NCBI GenBank assembly: GCA_035222895.1
Contig: JAVYIG010007218.1
Span: forward strand, 30,001 to 94,000
Length of the DNA stretch: 64,000 nt
Reading direction: 5' to 3'
Origin: Strongylocentrotus droebachiensis
Lineage: Eukaryota > Echinodermata > Echinoidea > Camarodonta > Strongylocentrotidae
Part shown: piece after piece, positions 1 to 14,100 of the stretch
Layout: every line of letters begins with the position of its first letter
How positions within the stretch are numbered: the stretch's first letter is position 1
The notes under the pieces: generated by a model
What the model was told of the DNA's origin: nothing
Database searches by the model: none
Seen by the model: only the letters and a program-made list of their open reading frames with translations
Made by a program: the position numbers and the translations under genes

Positions 1-1138
1 ACTTAAAATTCATTGAACTGTAGATAATTAGGTGCACTAATCTTATAAAGACTATTTCGTTTAGAATTATTAATGTAATCACCCTTATTATTGTAACAAA
101 CATTTACAAATTCATATCAGTGACAATGTGTCAATTACTCACTAAATTTTAAATCTATTTTCATTCAATTTCGTAAAAAACATTGTTATGTCCACGGGGA
201 TCTTTTCCAGGTTTCAGTAATTGTATTCAATTATTATATTACTTTACGTAATTGCATAAGGAACCCAGTGCATTTCCCCCTAGGCAGGAGAAGTTGAAAA
301 ATGTGCCCCTCCCGAGGTGAAAAATTATTCCCTTCCTGATCTTCTAAATCCACTGTTTAGTTCTCTTCCTCCATTGTATTCTTTTTTTAATCGAAATGTA
401 TTTTTGTGGCACTCCCACGTTTTTCCATACAAACGAAAATGGACATTTTTTTGTTCTCCCCATAATGGCAAAATTGATTGACCTCTGTCAAAGGCATATC
501 AGTTCTTGAAACGGTATATTAAAAATGTATATACATACGTGATCTGTTTAAATTCATTTCTTCCAAGAATAGTCTAGATCTGTTAGCTGTACACAATGAT
601 CTGAACTCCAATTGGATCACAATTTGTAATTTGTAATAGGAGAAAAGTTTGTTTCGTTTACATCAGAAGTTTGTTTGCAGTCGGAGCTCATCCTTGAAGA
701 ATTTAGAGCATTAGATCTGACCTTTTATTTTCTTGATCGCCAGATAAATTGTCTGTCAGAGAGAGAGAAAGAGAGTAGGAGTTAGAGAAAGAGGGAGAGA
801 AGGTAGTGTCGAGATATATATAGAGAGGGGGAGACACAAAAACAAAAAGTGCAAAACAGAAGAGGAAAGATTTCAAACAATAGTCAGAAGAGAATATGTT
901 GCAGGACATGAACATGATTGTAGAGTCTATGATCTGAAGAGGAAGAACATGAACAAGAAGAACAAGAACAAGAAAAACAAGAACAAGAAGGAAGAAGAAC
1001 AAGAACCAAAAAAAAAAAGGAAAAAGAGGAAAGAAGAAGAGAGAAAGTGATATACAGACAGAGATAAAATGAGAACCTAGCAATCTGTTTTGTTTTATAA
1101 CCCGTCTGTGATTTTATACCCCCAGTGCGGGTGCAGAA
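1..1138. other. Upstream non-coding DNA
   Basis: AT-rich sequence with no coding segment I can support. The reading frames seen here on the minus strand are products of the purine-rich tract at about 758-1075. It may contain distal regulatory DNA of the receptor gene that starts downstream, but no specific site is convincing. Confidence 0.6.
758..1075. repeat. Purine-rich low-complexity tract (GA / GAACAA)
   Basis: About 320 bp in which the + strand is almost only A and G. It starts as GAGA-type repeats and turns into irregular AACAAGAAG repeats. This is simple-sequence DNA; it creates long artificial open frames on the minus strand. Confidence 0.85.
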
Positions 1139-1329
1139 CCAAAGAGTGTATGACGCGCTCATCGACTGTAGCAGACGGAAGTTGATGTGGGATGACTCAG
1201 GATCACTCTGGCAGCTTGCATGTGTTCCACTGCGGCCGAGATGACTAGCTAGATGAAACAGAGCGAATGTAGAACTCAGTCCACTTCTTGCAAGTTTACG
1301 GAATACACATCAACTCGGCCAGAGTGAAA
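1139..1329 (+). promoter_or_regulatory. Candidate 5' leader exon / promoter-proximal region
   Basis: This stretch is richer in GC and CpG than its surroundings and ends in a donor-like AAA|GTGAGT at 1330. A strong acceptor (pyrimidine run then CAG) follows at about 1785-1802. Together these suggest a non-coding 5' UTR exon of the receptor gene spliced to the exon at 1803. No cap-site evidence exists in the sequence; this is inference only. Confidence 0.25.
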
Positions 1330-1812
1330 GTGAGTGAGTGAGGTCGAGTTCAGGGGTTGACGAGGAGTGCTTCTGCTTGGTTCCTACGCTGAGAACCTAT
1401 ACGATCGGCTGGAGAACGAAACAACCGCGCTGTTCAACAACGTTCAACAAGTTTTAAATGGAATAATATGAGCCATTCCATTGCATCGATATTTTGATAC
1501 TACTTCAGCTCGATCAATGCATCAAGACATTTTCTTCTGCAGCAGCTGTACAGTGTCGCCTACGCATTGTGGATTATAACATTAAGATCTCGAGGAAATA
1601 TTGGCAACAAAGTTATGCAGATTTTGGCGCCAGGATGAAGTACAGCAGATGCTCCAAGCATTTCATCTATGCCACATGAATGAGGTCTTCTGGATATTAT
1701 TGATGTATATTGAGCAACATCTTTTTAAGAATTGAACCAATCAATCTAGAAGTTACCAACTTCTGGAAGAATAATATTCGATTGATCTGTCTTTTTTTCC
1801 AGCTTTCCCAAG

Positions 1813-1840
1813 ATGACCATGCAATCCAGACCTGTGTTGG
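1813..1840 (+). CDS. Alternative first coding exon of the kringle/EGF receptor gene
   Basis: A 38-bp candidate exon (1803-1840) follows a strong acceptor (long T run ending in CCAG) and ends at TTGG|GTAAGA. It holds ATG at 1813 with A at -3. Read to the end it gives nine codons plus one base (phase 1). Splicing to an acceptor AAG at 1959-1961 would enter exactly the frame that exon 2 needs, giving an N-terminus with two arginines before the hydrophobic core WIVLLWMSICY, a good signal-peptide shape. The implied intron is only 121 bp with a weak pyrimidine tract. It competes with the simpler start at 1925. RNA data would decide. Confidence 0.33.
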
Positions 1841-1924
1841 GTAAGATAGCACTGCACATTTGAGGAATAATATACCACTAGATGATTCGAATATTGGATA
1901 TAATTATCTACAATAACCATTGAA

Positions 1925-2145
1925 ATGGCATCTGATCTAATTGGTACGTCTATAATTCAAGCAAGGTGGATAGTACTTCTGTGGATGTCGATATGCTATC
2001 AGATGGAACTAGCATCGTCGTCTTCATCGTCGTCGTCATCGTTTATTGCTCGACCCGGTGCAATCATCTACAACAGGCAACAAACAGTCGGAGGTTCGTC
2101 AAGGGACTGTACCAGGCCTCAGATTATACCAAGTCGATCTCCAAG
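1925..2145 (+). CDS. Receptor exon 1: signal peptide and N-terminal segment
   Basis: The ATG at 1925 has G at -3 and G at +4 and is preceded by an in-frame stop at 1901. The donor AAG|GTAAGC at 2146 is near consensus. In this frame the exon ends with two bases (phase 2), which is what exon 2 at 28423 requires. It encodes a short hydrophobic core WIVLLWMSICY (about residues 15-25), a serine run made by TCG/TCA repeats, and a lone cysteine in the segment DCTRPQIIPSRSP that leads into exon 2. A second frame from ATG 1993 gives an even more hydrophobic leader (IVVFIVVVIVYC) but ends in phase 0 and would need another exon. Confidence 0.5.
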
Positions 2146-5100
2146 GTAAGCATGTCAGATTCTGTCAAGATCAGCTAGATAATCCATAATGGCGACGCCT
2201 AAGCTAACCCAAGGTAGAATCCAAGAAGTCTGTACGCAAGATGACATTGTGTTAATAATAGCGTAATTATAGCAACCAAGTTATTTGGGGATGAAATTCG
2301 TTTGCACAGCGCTGAGTACCACTACCAAAGACTGATCGCATGTACTGTAGTGAACTACATGTCTGCATTTCATGTTTATGTTTACAAAACATCGCAGCCA
2401 CATGTATCGCAAGATATTTTTTGCCACAAGTTTTTGTTTAACTTGCCAACGTTTTCTTCCGATCCATTTTTGTTTACATTTGAAGAAGTATGTAAATCGC
2501 TCTTTGTGATTCGTTTACCAACTAGTTAATTCTTTACATTGTTTTCTATAGATAGAAAGGCTATTAGTTATATTAACTGAGAAGGACAGCTGGCATTGCA
2601 CACAGGAAGGTGACGTCAAAGTGTATTAAATTCATCAACGATATCACTTTCTTTTTGTTCGTTCATTGAGCTTTCTCCAAAACTGCAGCTTAGCAAACAG
2701 AACCCTAGATTTGCTACTTGTGTAAATAGCAGCGTTTTAAGCATACTGGCCTTGGCAATCATTCGTTCCTATGTCTGTATATCCTGTCTACTATAGGCAG
2801 GCCTCTCTTAGCCTCCATGAGGTCCAATCTTATAACTCGGACATACAGGTTAATTTTAACGAGTAAGACGATTACTCATCCAATTTGTACAATGACATGC
2901 ACCCCATGTAAACCTTGAAGGGGTAAGATAAGAGAGAGAGGGGTGTATGTTTACCCTTCATAAGAGTCTCTCGTAGCTAGTAGTAGATATACACATTACA
3001 CAATCATTAAGCGCAATATCGGAAGTGAGAGTGGTGTGAGCTCTTACTTTAGTAAATGTAAATTCATGTCAGTTAGGTATACCATACCGAACAAACGATA
3101 CCATAGCTTTTATTTTTACCACTGAAAATTATTATTATTTAAAACCATTTCAATCATCAAAATGACACCGAACCGAAAAACAATATATTGTTGAGCTGCT
3201 TAAACCTATACACTACACAACAATTTTGAATGATTTCTTTTTAAAAAACTGTTTAAATCGGTGACCTATTAAAACAAACTATACATTTTCATAAGAAATA
3301 AATGTTGCATCCATTCCCGATATTTTTGCCATCTTGCACATTACTACGCATTTTTCTAACATGTGTTATTAAGCACTTAATTACCGCTATTTCTGTTGCC
3401 TTGGTAACATGTACACAAATGACGCCGTGATCTTGAAGCAGCATCATTCGTTCTTACTCCGCCAAAAAGACTCTGAATTTGGCAACATTCCACAGTAATG
3501 ATGTTTGAGTTTCTTTCATTAGTCAGTACCTTGTTTCGATTTCATCAGTCCCTCGAATTAGATTTCGAAGTAATGTAGCCTGCAGGTTGGTGGATGTAGA
3601 GAAATAAATTAAATAAATCCTAATATTTAGGATGTTACCCATGCAGCACCCATTTAAAGAAATGTTTTGTTTTAGACAAAAATAATATAATAACTTACAT
3701 ATTTGTATTCGTCTATCACAAGACGTCATAAATTGTTTAGCCGTTAACCCTATATGCGGTTTAAAGCGAAGAATCTTTAAAAAAAAAAACTTTTCAATTA
3801 TTTTTATAACGTTAACAATCTCTCTTCTTTATAAAATTATGAGTAAGATACACGCACACCCACACGTACCCACACATCTCACAACTCAATAAAAACATGC
3901 ATTTACACATCACATACGCCTACATCTCCCACACGCACACGCACACACATATTTAAGTGAAGATAAAGACTTACAGATTATGGTGGTCATAAAGATTTCG
4001 TCCTTATTAATCTGCAAATTTACAAAGAGAAGATAAAAGCATCCAAAAGCCAATGAAGACAACTAGAATGCCAAGCGATTTCTAGGGGAGGTGGAAATAA
4101 TCTGTGATATTTCCTATGCTTTGTATTTTTGTGATGAAGAATGTCTAATTATCGGTGTACCATGAATGTTACTCCTAAAATTCCGCTCAAGTTCTTGAAA
4201 ACTATTACAGCTTTAATATTTGGACAAATTTCAATGCCGTATTAATGTGTCCTACAAACCCATTATTCTGTGTACAATGTTTTTTATTGTACATGATCTA
4301 TGTCCATATTGAATTATATTGACTATTTCAAAACCTCACAAAACACAATTATTTGTATGTAGGACAACTACATGCAGCTTTACCCAATTACCATAGTCAA
4401 GAAGTATTCAACAGTTTCTTCTACAGTGAAATGTGTATATTCAGTATAGTCTACTTAACTTTTAAAGAAGGACCAACCTTATCTAGATCCAATCCAATCT
4501 CGCGTATATACAGGCGTGTACAGGCGTGAATAACCTTCAAACCCGGTGGGATTCTGACCCTGCAGGGGGTCCTTTCCGTCCTACCCAATCACCAGGTTGC
4601 TAAATGCAGTCAAGGAGAATGGTAATGATCCATTCTTGTAATTAAAGGTAGATCACATACTGTTCAGTGCATTTGAATTCGCGTAGTGCGAAGCGGTATC
4701 TTTCTGCAAGTACGATGAAGCATCCGATGGTGTGGCGAGGACAGATTTTCAAGGATAAACCTTCTTTTACACCAACGAAGCTCATCACCGATCAACTTAT
4801 AACTGTCCAAGATTTAAAATAAACGTATAAAAATTGGAAAACATTACTCATGATAATGGATTAAATGTACTTTTCAGAAGGAATAATTTTTACATCAGAC
4901 TTAATTTATCGAGGATTGCTCTAAGTGAAAGCTCAAGATTTGATTTTTAAAATTTGATTCCATTTCATTGCAAAATACACGTGTTTTAAAACCCTATGAA
5001 TTGAATAAATAACATGGTTATTATGATTAATAATCTTGATATTAATTTCCATGAATGTATGCGCAGGGTGAAGTCTGATCAGAACAAAATGTAAAGAACT

Positions 5101-8100
5101 ATAATGGATACAATATACTTAGAAAGGAGAGGAAGAAGATACTTAAAAAAATATTTTCGAAATAATATTTTTAAGAGATTAAACCATTATGACAATGGTT
5201 TGACGACAACAAATTTGAACAATTATCTCTCCATCATCGTTTTCCCTTTCCGATGAAATAATGCATTCCTTTAACAAACTTCCTTTTCGTGTTGCAATTG
5301 ATACCCGTGAAGGCATACTGCTACGCTTCCTTGCAGGCTAAGTTTGGAAGTCTCAAGGAGAGTTGAAAGTAGGGGCACCGAGTTCACAAGAGAGAAAGAG
5401 AAAGAAATAGAGAGAGGGGGAGCAAGAGGTGGGGAGGGGGAAGGGAACAGTACCGGTCGAGTTTAATGTAACCCTCGCAAACTACCCTCCTTCAATGACC
5501 TTACCCATGTGACCTACCTTTTCAGTCAGAACATTTAGCGTAACTACTATTAACGTGATCGAAGCTCAATAATTGAACAAGAGAGGCAGCAGGTTCTATT
5601 TTCTTTTAATCCAAGAACATGACTTTGTCACCTAACTAGGGGAGAATATAAAACAGCGATACTGTTTACTTTAGATTGCTTCCCATTTATCTATTCGGAT
5701 TCGTTTATTCTGTAATCTTATTTTTTAGAGATCAATATCGATTTTTTTGTTAATCTGTTTTGATACATTTTCTTGTTTATATTGGAATAAGTAGTAGTAA
5801 ATAATTATTACAGTAATTCAAGACAACATTATGTCAGTTAAAAGATGAAATTGTTTGTACTAAAATACCGCATATTGTTGAAATGCGCGCTTCTCCTAAA
5901 CTTGTTTCAAGATTAAGTCGTAATGATCGGTACTGATTACGCATGTATATTCACCTCCTTGTGTATCTATATCAGCTAGTCTCAAATCTTTGGAAATGTG
6001 CTACATGTATTTGATATAGAATAATCACGATTTAGCGTTTATGTAAGGTTTTCGCATTCATTAACTATGATATGTGTGTCGATTGCATAGCGCAGCTGTT
6101 GGATGTGACACTCAGTTAAAGCTATCCTTAGTCTATGAGCACCTATTGAAAGTAATTCCTTTGAGTTCTTATTGGAATACTAACTGATTTTTTGTCGCTT
6201 TGTCAGTAAATGAAATTGATTTACTTGTCAAAAAGTAGTAAACTGTTATGAAAACATATTAAACAAATCGATATGCATCTTTTTTTATATTGATATATCT
6301 ACAAAGATTTGATTTTCTTTCTTCCAACTTTGTCCCAAGACCATTTTTTTCTCAACAAAAATAATATCCAAAATGTAGGCCATAGAGAGAGTAATGTCTT
6401 CAACTTTTTTTTTCATTTACAGTCCTTTTTGTTCACAAAATCGCTTCCTTTTGTCGTCCATGTCGAAATATTCAAATAACGACAGACATTATTAATAGAG
6501 AAAATTGTACATTGACAATTTCCAAAAAGTTTTTGTCATCTATAGACTTTCATACTAGGGGTGTTGCTCGGCTATTCCCTTAACTTCAATAAACAGCCTG
6601 GACAGAAAGTGTCATCGTATTAACATATTAAAAAGGAATGCATGTTCATTACCAAATTTCTTAAGATATTATAATGGGATTTTCAATTTGCAGAGCAAGA
6701 AACTCGTCATTTCAAACTGTCCTCTTTCCTCTTTCCTTCAAGCATAACCCTTGAGTATGGATCGCATTATAACTATACACGCGCACACACATTTACCTAC
6801 CCACACGCGCACACACATTTACCCACCCACACTCGCGCACACATTTACCCACCCACACACTCTGCTAATAACAGTACCGACATGGGCTAAGTACCGTCGT
6901 GAAAACAGGTGGATGGAGGTGCAAAATACAGTTTCACACCTTCGCACATACCGGTAAGAAAGCCTTCCGCTTCCTGTATAAAGACTTTTGTCAAATAAAT
7001 AAATATGGAAACTCTATGAAGGGATTATCAACTCGCACACATTTTGACATGTATAAATTGGTAATTTACGACTTGTATGAATGGAGGATAAGGACTATGG
7101 CTGCTTGTAAAAATACCACTTGCTGTTGGTGCATTCTCAATAAAATACTATTTAGATGTATATTGACTCAGACTTTACAAATCATATGTAATGTATATTT
7201 TGTTGAGGTTCACCACTTTCCATTACTCTATATTTAAAATCGAGTTTCGGATCAAAGTAATGGGAACGTCCAAGCTATTTTGTCCTATTAGTTACCGACC
7301 ACAGTTAAGACCTTAGTATATCTGATTATTGTATGAAGTTTATAGCTCTACTAGAGCTTAGACCACACCAAATATGAAATGTAAATTCATATTCCTAATT
7401 CCACAATAAGTGGTACAAAAAAAATTATAGTCATATAATATAATGTCGCCCATGAATACGGATTACCTTTTTTCTAAACTCTTTTCATGAAATGATTGTG
7501 TCAATACGATTTATCCTTGATGTATAAAGTTCATATCTTCTCAGAACTTTATTGATCAATTTGAAGAGTCATAGAGATCGATCAATAAAGTTGTGAGAAT
7601 ATAAAAGTTTCAACCATCAATGATAAACCATATTGACACGATCATTTCATGAAAAGAGGAAAGACAAGTTCTGTATTGGCAATAGTGTATATATATATAC
7701 AGCATAATGCTAAATCATTATTTAAGAAACATCGTAATGCGAGGAAACTACTACCTATATTTTTAAATTTAAAGTACCGGCATAAAGTTGTGCTGCAAAA
7801 GAAAATCTTATATGTGGCTTGTAAAGGGTTAACAAGTAGGGCACCTTACGTAGCGCCAGGAGAGAGGGGTCATATCGTATGAAGACAGGCGCAGTTTGGA
7901 GACAGATACTAAGCTAAGCGATCAGAGGTGCATCCTTCCGTCGGGCCTCATTAGGTGACAACTCGGTTTGATGAAGGCTAAATACCTACCTCGGTCAAAC
8001 AGGTATGAGCACTTGGAACTTTTCAAGATCATCGCAAAAGTATGCGCCACACTGAACAACAATGTAACAATCTGAAGGGACATTCTAGGCTTACATCTTT

Positions 8101-11100
8101 ACCAGTTTGTGTTATTATTTTTGTTTTAATTAGTAGGTTCCTGTCTTCTTCTCCTCGAAAACTATGGCACAAGAGAGAATTAGATAGATTTTTGAATGGT
8201 TTTGACTGATTTAACTCTTTGCAAAGAGACGAATTTTCACCATAAGAATATGAAGATGATAAAATGAACTGAATATTCCAATTTCGAATCACTTAGACGC
8301 TTTTTAATCACTTTGGTATTACACTCATTTTAGAGTCGACAAATTTAGCACATTCATCATTTATTTTCCATGATTTATGGCTTTATTAATCACTAATGTA
8401 ACTTAACCACAAGCCGATATACCACCACGTTTCTTGTCAAGATAGTCTAATACCATGATTACCTTAATCCAATGACGACATAATAATCTTCCTACTCTCG
8501 CAATGAGGAATTATTTGATGAATGTGTTTTTTTGCCCCAAAAATAATATCCAGGAGAACATTCTACAAGATAGGACTACCTGTTGCTGGATTGTAATCAA
8601 CATGATTAGACATGTTGTGGTTGAGTGACTGGGTTGTTGTCATCCGTCGCCCTTAATCCAATGTAAAGGTGCCGGTCTTGGACTTTATTAATACACATCG
8701 GCAGGTGGTTGGCTAGAAGAGCTTAAACACCTGTACGTTCATACAGCTCATCAGAACGATGATCACTTGGCGCCAAAAAGATCTAGCTTCTTTCCGGTCA
8801 ACATCGTTTCATTACGTGGTCATCAATGAAGGTGTAATAGAGATCAATGAATGGAAAATTGAGCACGTCAACAAAGTTTACTCAACCTGTCTGTTTGAGC
8901 GTATAGACTGACCATTTACAAGACCAAGGTGCGTGAATCTTGAGGCGTGACAAGATCTTAACATTTTAATGGTCGCTTTGAAGTTATCCATGCAATAACA
9001 ACTTCTTATAAAGAGACTTTTACCATATTCATAGGCATTCAGTATTTTGTCATCATATCACTGATGTTATCAGATGTTGTTGCATTTGATAATCGTATTC
9101 TTTTTAACTTGTTGAGAAATACCAAAGTTGTATTACACTTTGTTGAAAAATAAAATGTGTTTCTAACTTTGTTGAAGACATACATTTATGGTTAAAAACT
9201 AAGTTTTGTGGAAAATGAAGAGGATAACAGAATCACATGCCATCACTTTGCAATTAGAGATCGATAATTTTGCAATTAGAGACCTTTATTACGCAATCCC
9301 TGATGACCAATGTATATGATATGATCTTGACAAGAAAGGACCCCGATCTCTTTGGCGTCATGATCCAGAGATCATTGTTGTGATGATACTGCTACTCCAC
9401 CACCTGTGTCCCTGTATCTACAAAGTCCGCCCAATCCATGGAATATTAATTTCTTTCTTTCTTTCATCCAGCTAAATACGACTCATTTTTAGGCATATAA
9501 ATTGATGTCTTCAACAAATTTATACTGCAAACAGTTGACATGAATACAATTTTCGAAAGTAATAAACAAAATCTATATTTAACATATGCTTGTTCTTCCT
9601 CTTCCTGGCCCCCATGGGGTTACTGCATAGTACTAGATGACTAGAACATGAAGATAATAATTTCCAGAGGCCATGCGGGATTGTCATCTGCCCTGCAAGT
9701 GAAGAAAAGGGGCCTACTTTTTATCTCTGTAGGACAAACATCCTTAAATCGATGTAACCAGTCCTGTTTCTAAATTCATACACTTCTATTCCATATTCCT
9801 AGAATTCTATTGATGAGAACTGTTTAGTGGTATTATTCAAATGTAATTAATAATCAAATGAGGAGCCATGTTCTTGAAGGTCAATGGTACCGATCATCAA
9901 AGTTTTTGGTCATTTCAGCTAGTTTAAGCCGCTAATTTTGTTTCTCTGGATTGGTCAGTCGATATGTCTTGGCGCCGTTTCTTAAGCCACGATCAGATCC
10001 AAACCGTCGGTAAAAATGGAACATACTTAATTATCTTAAGTCCTAAAAGTAGTCAATTCTAACGATGATAGTTATAATGTACAATTATTCAAAATGATTG
10101 CAGTCCTGTGAAATCTATTGTGAAAGTACTGGTCTAGCTAGATGGTCTTTGAATATTATCCATATACAGTGTCCTTTAGTTTGCAAATCAGCAGAAGTGT
10201 TGTCCAAGACCATACGCGATACATTGAAGTGGCATCGGAAGTGACGTGTGGGGTCACCCGGAAGCTAACTTTATCTTGTTGCATCAGCATCCCAAGTTAC
10301 TGTGGGTGAAGAGAACTGACTCAGTGGAAACTCATTTTGTTCGTATATTGTTGAAAATTTCTGATGTATATCTCGGGCATGCCCTTGGCTCTTTGTATTA
10401 AAAACTGCAGCCATCACGCATACAGGAAGCGTTTAATGTAGCTATCGCCAAAATCAAATACTTTTGTTGAAAGAGAAGGGTATCCAAGGCACAATTCAAA
10501 TCTATAGGGTGCAGCACGTAGAACTAGAAGTTAACACACATTCTAGCCAGTCTAAAGCTGCATCATAATATGCACATTCATGTCCAGTATGCTACCTATA
10601 TTACAATAAACCGAGTAGATAATATACATGTGGTTGGGAGCAAATGAGAAAGACTTCGTCATCCTTACAGTTCATACTAATAGTTTCCATTATCCCATTT
10701 CAGCGATTCCATAAGATGTTCCCCGTTTTTATCTATTTATTTCATCCAAAGTGAATATAGTTTTTGACCAGTGTCTAGTGGTAGTAAAAGCAGAAAGAAC
10801 CATTAATCAGCGATCACATCTTACCGACTCGTCCGGTTGTGTTTAGGTTGCCGACAAAACATTTCCTACTTGTATGATTGAATTATTGTACTTTTTCACA
10901 AGTAACTTGTGCCTTTGTAGGCATCTTGAAAAGAATGATCAGAAAACTTTGGTGAGTCCCTCGAATTCATCCTTTGATCAATCTTCTGAAATGCAGCCAG
11001 ATTGTGCTCCCGCAGGAAAGAAGATTTGTTTTCCCTCTCAGATCTTCACAGCAAAACTGAGACAATGTAATTAAACGGAATTGGGAGGAACAAAGGGCGT

Positions 11101-14100
11101 GGGTGTAGAAACTGTGCATCTTTCAATAGTTTGGGAAGACTTAAGGGAGTAATAGTGGAGGTGGAATCTTCGAGGGGCCTTCTTGTCCTAATTGCGGTTA
11201 GCGTGACGCCAATGCAAATAAAGTACTTGATTGGAATAATTCATGTGTAAAAGAGAATAGTGCCCTCAAGCTCTGGTCAAATGGTTGATTAATGAATATT
11301 GAACATTAAAAACAGATTTCATTTAAAAGAAAATTGCTGCTAAAGTTTTTTTCATCTTTGGGAAAAGGTAGGTACGAGGTAAAATTCTAAATACGGTTAT
11401 CTTTCAAAACTGTTCTTACATAATTCCCTTGTAGATAAGAATATGAGCAAGCTCAGTTAAAATATTTGATTAAATGACCAATAAATTGAATACAAAGCAG
11501 ATATGATAACGTTGATAAAAAAAATAGTACTCAAGTACAATTGAATAAAGATATATAAACAAGTATGGGACTAAACTAACAATATGGCTAGTTGAAATAT
11601 ACCAGGAAAAAAAGAGATTAACTTTCGGACAATAGGAAGATATAAATAGTCATCCATGCTGAAATAAGTCTTTCCATAGAGATAATACCTTGATCAATGT
11701 GACACAATTTGCCAGGCACCGTCCAAAATTAGATATATACCAGCCTACGTGGGACTTTATAGAGACTTTGATGACTAATAATTAATGTTCGTTATACCTA
11801 AAAACAGATGTATAAACAAAAACAACTTAAAACAAAAGAAGACGTTTGAGATGTGCTTCTTGAGTTCGCTTCCTTGGTGTCGTTATATCTCCGGACAATC
11901 AGCATTTTGTTTCTACTCAGGGAATGAGCGGTGACAGCGGACAGGAAGAGGGAAAATCTGTCTGCTTCAGTGCGGAATTAGTCACCGCGGTAAAAAAAAA
12001 AAAAAAAAAAAGACTGAGCGATCAAATTAGGCAGTATGTTAAACTTGAAGAGGTGGAATTTGTTAAAAAACACAATAAGATAGGTAAATAACTAGATATG
12101 GAAATTAAATAATCGCAATGCTATATTTTCCTCACTTGACTAATTGGTATTATTTACACGTTGTCATGACGAGAATTACATAACACTACACATATTTAGG
12201 TACACGACGCAGTTTTGTGACCATACTTTTAGACTGGGAGGAATCGGAAGGGGTGCATTGAGGGAAGGGGTGCAAGAAGGGTAAGGGTGCATGAAAGATG
12301 ATAGAGACATAGTTATGACACGAGACAGTATAAGGAAGCATACCATACGCTGCCATCCAGATAATAAACCCAATCAAACCTTTGCATTGCTTTGTTCATG
12401 TGAGAATGTTTTGTTACAGACTCAAAAAGCTCGTATAGAAATATAATTTACATTTCTAAATTGTACATATTCTGCACCAACAATGTTATGGTCTGTAAAG
12501 AATGACTTCATCAGGAATCTTGCTCTACATTGTAAATTGAAAATTAAATGCTCGTGTGTGGTCTTTTGGGGTATTGGTTTTCAATGACTTTATGATAACC
12601 ACAACGACAAAATATTACCAGCTTCCACATAGGACAGATGAATTAAATCACGTTTGTAACAAATATCATTAAAATACCGAATAATTTGAAAGCTGAGGAA
12701 AACCTACTTCATCTTTGCAATTCGGTGTTCAGTTCACATAATGAGCATTGAATCTTTGTCTAACTTTTATTTCGGATACATTCGTTGAAGAAAAATGAAA
12801 GCGAAATGTTGAATGGGGCGATTAATTCATTCAGATTATGAACAAGAGCATTATGATGAGAATGCGATAGAAAATGTCGAAACTTCGTGCTCGTTAGGTA
12901 AATCACAATGAAGATATTGGGCTACATACAATTTTGTATACACATTTGAAGTAGAATATTATGGCTTATTATCTTGCGAAAGGTGTAGATCTATATGATA
13001 GGAAACTTTGCCAGCGTAGTATAGACCTTGACTATCTCATTTTGATCTTAAATCACCTTTTGACTTTTCGGCTACATATCCTCTGGCTGCAATGCATCAT
13101 TTGATAAAAGGATACCTCTCTAGATGGCAATGGAAGCTCTCAGGAGACCAAGGGATGTATCAATTGAGCTTTAATTCGTTCTGCTTCCAGAACAGACAGG
13201 TATGGTATCGAATAACAGGAGTGGTAGGCCCGGAGGGAGGGCTAAGATGTGATGGGAATAAGCGCTATCTTGGGGATCTTCAGTGACTCTTAACAGTGTC
13301 GTGTGATGCTTTTGTAACCAGGTGACTGTTCTATAAAGACTAGTCACATACAAACATCCTGTTTCCACATAGAATGCTGGATTACATGACTCACTTTATG
13401 CAAATATCTTTTAACACGTGACCCCGCAACATTACTTTGTTCCTTTGTTTCTAAACACCTTGAACTCGTGAACCCGCTTGACTCCTCGCAGTCCGTGTCA
13501 CGAGTTTAACCATCACACATCTCCTCTTCGTCTCCTGTTTTACAGGTAATTTACCATATTTTGTATTATACTTATATTTAAGTAAATCATTATTATCATG
13601 TTACATAACTTTGTGCGGTTGTACTGATGTATGATTGGATATGTTCTGATGTTCGCATTGGTAGATATCGTTGTTTTAAGGGAAGAATTTAAGTTAAGAA
13701 AGTGTAGCTTTCTTACAACTATTTGTGAAGCGTTATACTGTATGGGTGAATGGTACCCGCGAATATATATATTTCACATTGTACATAACTATTTAGCTTT
13801 CTTACTTAAAGATATGAGCTAATCAATATTTTGTCGTTTATGAACCACTATTGTGATTCTAGTTATAGCATCTGACATATTCTAGTTGGGGAAATATTAT
13901 TACGATTTTCCATATTCGATTTGATAACGTTTTGAGAGATTTCCATCTCAGAAGGAGATGACCTTCGATTTGACAATGAACCGGCCAGATTTTGCTAGTC
14001 TATAAGTCCGTACTTATAATATGTATCGAGTTATTATGTCGTTTATTTTGTTCAGGATCTTACATTATCATGCCAAGATAATAATCATGTTAATATGTGT

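Noticed and set aside
4540-4630. Exon-like segment between CCCTGCAG and ATG|GTAATG
   Set aside because: Open in one frame but without cysteines or phase fit to the receptor, and no similarity recognised.
11921-11989. Exon-like segment after TTTCTACTCAG
   Set aside because: 69 bp, open, but its length keeps phase and does not solve the phase problem of the alternative exon 1 frame; no domain content.
13631-13822. 63-codon frame repeated in both LTRs
   Set aside because: It recurs only because the LTRs are copies; no similarity or codon bias suggests a protein.
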